In this document: positions 57,901 through 64,000 of the stretch, piece after piece
How positions within the stretch are numbered: position 1 is the first letter of the stretch
Layout: every line of letters starts with the position of its first letter
NCBI GenBank assembly: GCA_011033025.1
Contig: WFMF01000159.1
Span: 1-64,000 of the forward strand
Source of the DNA: Beroe forskalii
Lineage: Eukaryota; Ctenophora; Nuda; Beroida; Beroidae
Direction: 5' to 3'
DNA: 64,000 nucleotides
The notes under the pieces: generated by a model
Told to the model about the DNA's origin: nothing
Database searches by the model: none
Seen by the model: only the letters and a program-made list of their open reading frames with translations
Program-made: the position numbers and the translations under genes

Positions 57901-60860
57901 AATTTATAATTACTTCTAGAAATAATTTAAAACATTTTCAATTCTATTTCACAGATTTGCATCCAATAAAGAACTTGAGGGAAAAGAAACCTGGGAGATG
58001 AAAGGTCACCTGAAAGATCTGAAGAAGATTGAAGAAGACAAATTTATGGCAGAGGTACTCCACCCTACTCCAATAATATAATTATAAATTCCCCTACAAA
58101 AGTACAAATGCTCAAATGCGCTGTAATTGCTGCTAATTAGCTAATATTACTGCCATTTCTGAAATTTACTCCCAACAAAATTCCCCGCATGAATAATTTC
58201 CTGTAGGAATGAACCCTTCGGGGCAGCCTCACTCTACTGTTTCTTGGAACTGTGGTGGCAAAACGGTGCCGTGGGGCAGAATTATACAATTATAGTTTCC
58301 TTTATTAATTTATTTGATTATGGATCTATTGTATCATAGCTCTGATTATCTCGCCACGTGCGACAGCTTGGCCAAGGAGTTTGCCACGTTAGGAAGATAT
58401 TCGGTAAGGAATCTAGCCCAGCTGGAGATCGCGACTACAAGATTGAACTCACAGTACCTCAAAGCTATGCTATTGCTATATTGCGGCATCGTCATTGGTT
58501 GGTGTACAGTATTCTATATTCTCCCACACATATTGTGAGAAACTCCCTTGGAAAAAAGTGGTCATCAAATTCAAATTGAAATAGCCCTATAGCGGAAGTT
58601 TTACAAGAAATTATCCCAAAAATACCATGTATTCAATGATCATAACAAATCTGTATTTTTTCAGTTGAAGAAGAGGCAGATTGTTTTGAAGGATGTTGGA
58701 AAAGGAAACACTGGAGGAGGAGCAACTGGTAATCAATTTCTTATGTATTCATGCTTCGTATATAGGTTATATACTAGGATGTTACCCTACCCCGCGCGCA
58801 CAATTACGTTCCACATTTGGACAATGGACGGTCACATATGTAACGTCCGTCGAATTCATGCTTTAAAATTACTATTTATATACAAAATAAAATAGATAGC
58901 AGTAGGTGTAACGACTCAATTGATTTCTATCGTTGATGATAAGAAATTCAAATATATATAAATATTCTCTATGACACGCAGTTTTGTACCCATGCAATTG
59001 TATTGATCTGCAGTTGATTAGAAAATATTTACGACTTATATATATGATTCCAGGAAAACATTGTAAAAGATTTCTCGAGCGTGGTAAGGATGTTCTGCCC
59101 GAGCTCATGAAAGACAAGGCGAAAGGTGAAAAGCTGGGGATGATAGCAGATCTGTTTCACGTTGTAATCAAGGTTCTCAACACGAATAAAAGGATTGATT
59201 TGGACCTGTACAAAAGATTATGCCATATAATTGGCATTCAAATTATATCCCACTTCCCATGGGCTGTTATGGGAGAGACTGTTCATTCGGTTAGTATGCA
59301 ATATCCGTTATATTTATAAGACAGCTTATTTTGAACTTTTGAAAAAGGGGAAATCAACGCGAGAATTTCCCATTTTTGCTGGAAATTTGAAGTGGCAGGA
59401 TCAATTTAATTTTATATATTGTCATTTTTGATTATATTGCGATAAGCTTATAATACTTTCAGATACTTGCACACAGCTGGGAAGTTATACAGAATAACGG
59501 GAGTCGGGGACTACTTGAATTATCAGAAGAAGGTGTTGAAGCCCTCCAGAAGCACGTCCGCTATGCAAGGTATAAATATAGGTCCATAATATTATTAATA
59601 GTTGATCAATGTACCAGCACGATATTTGCTCAGATTCTTGTAATATTGGGACACGTGCGTCTCGTGATATGGATCGTCTCGTGACTAGGGTTGTAAAAGA
59701 CATGCAAAAATCACGAAAAAAATACGACTTAGGCACCTACTTGCCTCAACAGGAAAAAGAGTATTTTTTTTTCAAAATACGTCTTTCCAATATGATACCT
59801 AAAGAAAAATTTCGATCAGTTTTGTTAAATAGCATTAGCAGCACGAAAAAAATACGGCTGGGGGAACGGACATTTCATCTCAAGACACTTTATCTCGCAA
59901 TATGTCAGCTCTTATATGCAAAGGTAAGGGTCTGGGTTAGCGTTAGGGTTTGGGTTAGGGTCAGGGTTAGGGTTTGGGTTCCGGTTAGGGTTATGGTTAG
60001 GGTCAGGACAGGGAGATGAAGTGTCCTGAGATGAAATGTCGTGAGATGAGATGTCGCCCACCACGCTAGACCAACTCGGCAGGGTACCTTGCTCATGACA
60101 TTATAATCATGACATATATAATTATAAACTTATAAAGATATAATCCAAATAAAGTTAAATATGTGTTTCACTTTCATAGGAGTGCTTATTCATGGTTGGG
60201 AAGCTTCCATACGAACCTGGGACAAGCATTAGAGGCCCTCATCTTGAGTTCAGACCTTTACCTGAACTTCCTCGTTGAGAAAGTGCCTAAGAGGATAACG
60301 AAACAGGTAAATAAATGATTCAGGGTGGAAATTTGATTCCTATAACTGGAAAAATTGTGTCCCTCATAATTGGTCCTTATATTTATAATTTCCCCCCATC
60401 GCAAGTTATAATGTTGGTGTGGTTCTAGCATATTGTCAACAATGTGATATGCCATAATCCATCTACTGCATTAGATAGGTCTGTACTCTGATAATGATCT
60501 GCAGGACCCCACGGTTTTGATTATTCATATTTTTACCAAGCTGTAGTACAGTTACGTTCCTGAGGTCCTCGACCTGTTCCATTCGATCGACCGATGTGTT
60601 CTACCAGGCCGCTTATTACTAATCTCACCAACCTACAGGAAAAAACTTTCAACAGTAAATATAGCTAATGAGATGTCGCCCACCCCTCCATATAATATGA
60701 TTCCACTGAATCTTGACTATTTCAGAAACCCATCGTTCCTGAAGATGTACAGACTTCATCGACACCGAGGAATGGCAGCTCGTACTACCTTAAAGCAGTG
60801 ATCCTTGAGGAGGAGGATGACGGGCAGATAGCCGGAAGCAGTAGACAGGCTGACTCTTAG
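45974..60860 (+). CDS. Intron-rich RAG1/Transib-like DDE recombinase gene
   Basis: Relative of the DDE recombinases that cut DNA at recombination signals (RAG1) or transposon ends (Transib). Exons: 45974-46021, 46447-46605, 46774-46884, 50749-51044, 51308-51526, 51712-51819, 52006-52148, 52434-52606, 55617-55753, 55996-56144, 57101-57290, 57443-57651, 57955-58054, 58665-58728, 59054-59289, 59463-59569, 60180-60306, 60726-60860 (TAG). All 17 junctions keep phase and use GT/AG; 902 residues plus an unseen 5' end. Residues 17-68 are acidic; a basic patch KRPSKRKRKK lies near 130, then a KKSFDSLTRQGQKYRV motif. Core landmarks: MDGASSHQEVF (D421), HPNSYKNLKPLSLVMEKES (RAG1 PNSELCCKPLCLML), KLDGKSRKAM (D543), AYCTLC (C558, C561), VHSILAH (H779, H784), LSEEGVEALQK (E806). 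Spacings match RAG1 closely. No RING finger seen. Weakest calls: the first exon's start, the donor GTCTGG at 51527 and the acceptor at 57442. Host gene or transposon cannot be settled here; many introns favour a host gene. Confidence 0.85.
46997..47020. repeat. Perfect 24-bp CG-rich palindrome
   Basis: ATCGCACGCGCA and its exact complement, centred on GCATGC, in an otherwise AT-rich intron. Role unknown. Confidence 0.8.
47071..47453. mobile_element. MITE with GACCCTTTTTAACCGGCCC termini in the intron
   Basis: Left end GACCCTTTTTAACCGGCCC, right end GGGCCGGTTAAAAAGGGCC. Internal repeats of TTTGTCCAAAGGGCCGG. No target duplication recognised. Confidence 0.7.
47725..47864 (+). CDS. Candidate extra (cassette) exon of the recombinase gene
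   Basis: After acceptor TTTTTCAG the frame set by the exon ending at 46884 continues open and protein-like (TAVLKLLQEGNFEPESFF.., RRDLCNKAYNTGLRIPR) to a GTACAT donor. Entry phase fits, but exit phase is 0 while the next sure exon at 50749 needs phase 1, so it would need another exon between, or it is used in a different transcript, or it is chance. The main model skips it without a phase conflict. Confidence 0.3.
48087..48461 (-). CDS. Minus-strand ORF in the recombinase intron, uncertain
   Basis: 124-codon frame with a lysine run, then KKPWDELSGEQQESILRTSK and ARRARTSSLRR, and a hydrophobic end LLLILAGVLAVVSAVY. The WDELS..Q phrase is a little like the FDSLTRQGQKYR motif of the host gene on the other strand. 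It could be a fragment of an inverted gene copy, an exon of a nested gene, or chance. The lysine run comes from an AAG microsatellite. Confidence 0.2.
   Translation of the reverse strand: MSVPPLDYLTPFQKQRLVLLVSGGVTRSARGESSKKKKKKEKKRKKKPWDELSGEQQESILRTSKARRARTSSLRRHGNLVCQPTGVSPLQIMQADCTLQLLLILAGVLAVVSAVYCTGEFRII
48448..48663. mobile_element. Element with TTAGGG-like core and 8-bp target duplication
   Basis: Flanked by AATCCAAT on both sides (48440-48447, 48664-48671). Ends GGGGGAACGGACA and GTCGCCCACCC, with subterminal CATTTCATCTCACGACA in inverted copies. The core (about 48525-48605) is degenerate (GGGTTAGGGTT)n. An 8-bp duplication suits hAT-type insertion. A second copy lies at 59860-60062. 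Confidence 0.8.
49119..50689. repeat. 14-bp satellite (TCAGTCAGTCAGAG)n, about 110 units
   Basis: 1.57 kb of the 14-mer, i.e. (TCAG)3AG, with occasional units longer by multiples of TCAG and rare substitutions (GTTAG, GGTCGG). It fills part of the intron before 50749. Confidence 0.97.
52797..53230. mobile_element. MITE family A, member 1 (intron)
   Basis: Left CATATCGAACATAATTATCA and CGGAC; right GTCCGTGATAATTAGG and TGTCCGATAA. The interior (CTCGATCCTGCCACTTCAAA) matches 56280-56762 in inverted orientation. Confidence 0.7.
53318..53690. repeat. (GAATTA)n hexamer array
   Basis: About 60 copies with rare GAATTG/AAATTA variants. The Glu-Leu repeat ORF over it is an artefact. Confidence 0.96.
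53726..54167. mobile_element. Fold-back element built from GCTACGTAGC palindromes
   Basis: Ends GACGAGTTGGTCTAGCGTGG and CCACGCTAGACCAACTCGTC. Inside each arm are several copies of CCACGCTACGTAGCGTGG and CATGCTACGTAGCGTG, themselves palindromes, plus AAGCGGTTG/CAACCGCTT. A solo right end (CCACGCTAGACCAACTCGGC) stands at 60061-60080. Non-coding. Confidence 0.85.
54296..54696. mobile_element. MITE with TACTCTGAAG termini
   Basis: Ends TACTCTGAAGAAGCTAATAA and TTATTAGCTTCTGCAGAGTA. Homologous to 17335-17686. Between here and 55616 the intron is AT-rich without a gene; a GA tract lies at about 55155-55180. Confidence 0.82.
56280..56762. mobile_element. MITE family A, member 2 (intron)
   Basis: Ends TACCTTATCGGGCATAATTA and TAATTATGTCCGATAAGGTA, followed inwards by TCACGGAC/GTCCGTGA. 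Internal palindromic phrases GTCCGTGAAAATT. Non-coding. Confidence 0.82.
56797..57050. mobile_element. MITE with TGTCACAC ends and degenerate TTAGG core
   Basis: Left CACTTTTTTGTCACACTGTC, right GTGTGACGGTGTGACAAATG. The core carries a few TTAGG/GGTTAGG phrases (56883-56950) and AGGTAACATGTCTGTGAGGT. It is separate from, but similar in idea to, 48448-48663. Confidence 0.55.
57101..57290 (+). other. Exon with catalytic D2 and the zinc CxxC
   Basis: Reads FAVYCEFTTCKLDGKSRKAM then MGRGGAYCTLCSITKEQ. The LDGK Asp stands 15 residues before the first Cys of CTLC; in RAG1, D708 stands 19 before C727 of CTLC. The LDGK context is nearer to Transib, the CTLC motif is identical to RAG1. Confidence 0.82.
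59054..59569 (+). other. Exons with zinc histidines and catalytic E
   Basis: Exon 59054-59289 (GKHCKRFLERGKDVLPELM, matching RAG1 GNFARKLM..) ends ETVHS; exon 59463-59569 begins ILAHSWEVIQNNGSRGLLEL and continues SEEGVEALQK. The two His are five residues apart as in RAG1 H937/H942, and Glu lies 22 after the second His (20 in RAG1). The SEE..EA form is typical of Transib. Confidence 0.85.
59860..60062. mobile_element. Second copy of the TTAGGG-core element
   Basis: GGGGGAACGGACATTTCATC at the left, TGAGATGAGATGTCGCCCAC at the right, core GGGTTAGGGTTTGGGTTAGG. It directly abuts the solo end of the GCTACGTAGC element at 60061. A further short end (GAGATGTCGCCCACC) is at about 60669-60683. Confidence 0.8.
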
Positions 60861-60933
60861 AGATTAAGAAGGGTATCCGTGCTGGCAAGCGCGACGTCCA
60901 CCTCGTGGCTCGTCATATGTAGCAACACATATC

Positions 60934-61500
60934 ATTACCTTATCGGACATTATTACAACAGACATTACAGGCATGCTAAGCATCTCAACGTGAATATCAA
61001 TGTCCGTTCCCTACAAATTGTAATTATGATTTTCCAGTAGTTCCTCTTAAAATTTCTAGGGTACAAATGCAAATTTTATGACTAATTCATCTCTTCATAA
61101 GTTTATCCAGTGTAATACCTTAAAACTGTAATAACTAATAGAAGTCCAATAGAAGTACTTAATTAGTATCAAAATGTTCACAATCAAAAAGTGGGGGTCT
61201 GGGGGCGCAGCCCCCATAAGCCAGACGTTTCATGTTTAAAAATTTCAGTTGCAATAGGATTTTATACACAAATTTCAAAATTTTAGGCTAGAAGTTTCTT
61301 AATTTCTTAATTTCAGATCATTGAAGTTTCTTAATTTTTTCGAAATTTTAGGCTAAGTTTCTTGAATTGTTGAGAATCCTAGGCTAAGTTTCTTATATAC
61401 GGTTTCTTATAAAAGAAACTGAGTGTATAAATGTCTGTGTTGTTTTAGGTCGACGTAAAAGTTGAAACTAAAGTCCGTGTGATGATTATGTCCAATAATT
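60934..61500. mobile_element. MITE family A, member 3, with a GGGGGC hairpin unit inside
   Basis: Left ATTACCTTATCGGACATTAT, right GATTATGTCCAATAAT. It contains a unit at 61196-61275 (GGGGGTCTGGGGGCGCAG) related to the tandem at 30654-32286, and short TTTCTTAATTTC tandems. It begins about 75 bp after the recombinase stop codon. Confidence 0.6.
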
Positions 61501-61941
61501 AGGCATTAACGCCCCCTGACCGATAAATTTCAAATTTTACTTTTCCCTTTTTTTATGCTGGAATGTGTTCTCATAGAGTCATAGAGTCATAGATTACTTC
61601 TCATAGAGTCATAGATTACTTCTCCATTAAATCGGGCATGACTCTTTCATAAATCTATAAGCATGATATATGTTTTCAGTTTACTAAATTTTACTTTTCC
61701 TACTAACTTTTGAGACACGGATGATTGCTGATCATGATTAGCACTTCCGCACTGTAGTTTCAACTTCCAAGCTGCTAATTTAAAAATTCCTCAAAAGGGC
61801 AGCAGAATTTTCCCTGTACGTGCGATGATGATACGTATTGCATAACATTTGCATGTTATTCGAACAAAATAATATATGTAGGGCAACACTGGATATACAA
61901 TTACATGCCGTAAATTAAAATGCAATTGTTCATCGGTAAAA

Positions 61942-62408
61942 ATGAACTCGGCAACTGTTTTATCACTTGGAGAATGTTACGATCCCTATTTCCAAAAATA
62001 CTTTGGTGCAATTAAATTGACAAAATTGCGTGTTCAGAAGTCTAATTATGAGGCATCAAAGATTGCCGTTAATTCAAATTATGGTATGTAAACATGAATT
62101 CTCTGCTGCCTGACCTATTTTCAATCGCTCATATAGCAGCTGAACTATAATTAGAGTTAAATAGAGGGTGGGAAAAGGTACATATTCTACTTCACGCCCG
62201 AAAATCTATAGAATAGTATTTATACTAGTAGAATTAGCCAAAGTCAATCTTTTTGCGTTCAGGGTCCTTTAATATACTGAAAAGAGAAATTACGGACGTT
62301 ACGCAGGAAGTCCCACAGGGAATTAAGCACTGCTATCACTCTATCAGGCCGTTGATGATGCAAGTTATAGTGAGCTATCAGCTACATGGAGCAGCCGCAG
62401 GATGCTGA
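61942..62408 (+). CDS. Hypothetical two-exon ORF
   Basis: Exon 61942-62083 (ATG; MNSATVLSLGECYDPYFQKY..) with donor GTATGT, joined in phase 1 to 62263-62408 (..FNILKREITDVTQEV..) ending at TGA: 95 residues. An alternative frame in 62335-62500 is also open (SATWSSRRMLITVGTDFRHL), so the second exon may end earlier and the gene continue. No family recognised; no Kelch or PHD features. Confidence 0.35.
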
Positions 62409-62645
62409 TTACTGTTGGCACAGACTTCAGACATCTAGATGCAACGCAGGACGTGCAGATCCACCAGAAAGAGACCTATAGTATCTCGAGGTAGCTTTTA
62501 CTGATGCTCGTGTACCCTCTTGTTGCCTATTAGAAGCATGAAATAATATTACCCTGCAATGCGTATTCAATATAGCCATCAAGCCCTTTGGGAATTGCAG
62601 GAGTCTGGAAAATATTCCTATTTATTGACAACCCTTTTCCCGCAG

Positions 62646-63289
62646 GTTACGGTGCTGGCACTGGCAGTTGCTAGTACTCCTGGTGAGTGGCCCAGTGGTG
62701 GGTTTGGGATGGCAGTTCTGCGTTCTGGGGACCTCCTGTCCCCTCACAAGTCCGGCTTGACGCTATCACTATCAACATCCTAGCCCAGGTCAGGAAACCA
62801 CCTTTACTCCTTGCCCTTTAAGTTTATTGAGTCTTATATATAATATAAATTCCTTTGCAACTATAAAATAGCTATAACAATTTTAAATATGATCAATAGC
62901 AAGAAGTAGCACCTTAATATGTCATCAGAGTCGCGTTACAGACCTTCAAGTTCACTTATATGATCTTTAATATTCTAGGATTAGTTATAATCCCCACGTG
63001 AAAGCCCCCCTTTCATTTGACACTGTAATTTCAACCCTATGTACTCATAGTCTTTCCTCACTTTTCAGATGGTGAAATGATTGGAGTGGGACGTCACATG
63101 ACAGCAGTACATACTACACTGCTGCCAGTGCACGAGCAGCATATAACAGCCACGTCCTTGAATAGTCTGCGATCCGAGTCTACACTGCTGCAATTCGAAG
63201 AAACTAGAAAGGATGAAGCAGAGCTGCCAAATCAGAATGCTCGAATCACCCTAGAAATGCGTCACTGTTCAAGATATTATCAATTATAA
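62646..63289 (+). CDS. 3' exons of an unrecognised gene
   Basis: After acceptor CCCGCAG, exon 62646-62682 (VTVLALAVASTP) has donor GTGAGT and joins in phase 1 to 63069-63289 (DGEMIGVGRHMTAVHTTLLP..) ending in TAA. It may be the end of the gene starting at 61942. Product unknown. Confidence 0.35.
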
Positions 63290-64000
63290 TATTATACTCA
63301 CTATGATGAATGTGGCGACACGTGCGAGAGTGCTCGGTTATATTATGGCCAAGTGCTTAATGACCACTCCATCACAAGCTGAGTGAGATAATATTGAAAA
63401 CCCTTTCATCAATTGCATCGCGATATAGTGCGATGTGTGATTGTATTGTATACTTAAAGTACCTAATACTTAAAGTTAATACAGTATACGATCTTACTAT
63501 AGGTACTACTACTATAGGTAAACTATTTTGAAAATCTTAGAAGTGAACTTAAATTTTTAGCGTCCTTCAATTTCTCATGTTCAACTTCACCATTGATCAT
63601 ATTATAATTTATTGAAATGTTGATTAATTGCACTTTCAAGGGAAAAATGCACTTACTTTAATTGCTGTTGGTGTATTGAAGGATTTTCTGTGTTTCTAAC
63701 ATATAATGCATTTGATGATTTGAGAGTGTTACTGCGTATAAATATTATACTATAGCAATGAAAAATCTGCAACTGCTCATGAATGAAAATAGAATCACTG
63801 AAGAACTAGTAGTACTAGTAGTTATTATCGCATATCATTATGTTGCGTTGCTGCGCGCGCAGCACAGCTGTCGCAAATGGCAATGTAAATCATGAGAAAA
63901 CGCGTAAATCTAGGATTTCACCCTGATTTCAATGAAAGATTTCGGTATGAGCGCCACTTTGCGGCAAAGTGAATTTTTGATATGTTATTCTAGAAAGATT
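63290..64000. other. Intergenic, no gene seen
   Basis: AT-rich, short ORFs only. Small direct repeats (TACTACTATAGGTA at about 63505) and a GCGCGCGCAG patch at 63856. Confidence 0.45.

Noticed and set aside
45300-61000. Transib/RAG-type terminal repeats (CACWRTG heptamers) around the recombinase
   Set aside because: Only isolated CACTGTG-like words (for example near 45408); no matching inverted pair or 5-bp target duplication found by eye.

Overview
The window looks like nuclear DNA of an early-branching marine metazoan, with a demosponge as my best guess. It is AT-rich, its coding genes are cut into many short exons with GT/AG introns, it carries an animal heterotrimeric G-protein alpha gene, a tRNA-derived repeat, TTAGGG-like interstitial repeats and dozens of small inverted-repeat (MITE-like) elements. 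The species assignment is inference; nothing here fixes it.

Layout. Bases 1-39160 are almost entirely non-coding and are dominated by a direct tandem segmental duplication: copy 1 (about 1491-15893) and copy 2 (about 18755-39160), separated by a spacer mostly filled by a 2.3-kb TTAA-flanked inverted-repeat element. The copies are similar enough to align by eye and differ by element insertions present in one and missing from the other (copy 1 only: 5925-6565, 6649-7150, 8110-9167; copy 2 only: 21079-25680, 27465-27960, 30654-32286, 36264-36881, 37706-38085, 38733-39126). The only intact long ORF in each copy is a single-exon gene for a small secreted four-cysteine protein (11430-11900 and 33117-33587, minus strand).

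A G-protein alpha-subunit gene runs on the minus strand from 42380 leftwards. Five phase-consistent exons lie between 42380 and 40030. The next exon (51 nt, phase 0 at both ends) lies inside the duplicated block and is therefore present twice, at 19466-19516 and 2253-2303. The rest of the gene must lie left of the window. The segmental duplication thus sits inside this gene's introns, and the secreted-protein genes are nested in it.

From about 45.9 to 60.9 kb on the plus strand lies the main find: an intron-rich gene (at least 18 exons, at least 902 codons, every junction phase-consistent) whose product aligns with the core of RAG1 and Transib transposases. It keeps the three catalytic acids (D421, D543, E806 in my partial numbering) and the four zinc ligands (C558, C561, H779, H784) at spacings close to mouse/human RAG1 (D-D 122 versus 108 residues; D-E 263 versus 254; H-H 5 versus 5). 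The amino-terminal part is different: acidic, then a basic patch, with no RING finger seen. I saw no Transib/RAG-type terminal repeats. Its introns hold many MITE-like elements, a 1.57-kb 14-mer satellite and two elements with TTAGGG-like cores.

The G-alpha and RAG1/Transib-like genes are divergently arranged around a CpG-richer stretch and a 550-bp palindromic element (44441-44990). Beyond 61.9 kb there are exon-like pieces of one or two unrecognised genes. Other recurring signals include a strong excess of the palindrome TGACGTCA in the first 36 kb and a family of hairpins with a constant CTCGGC..GCCTCG core and varying but still complementary arms.
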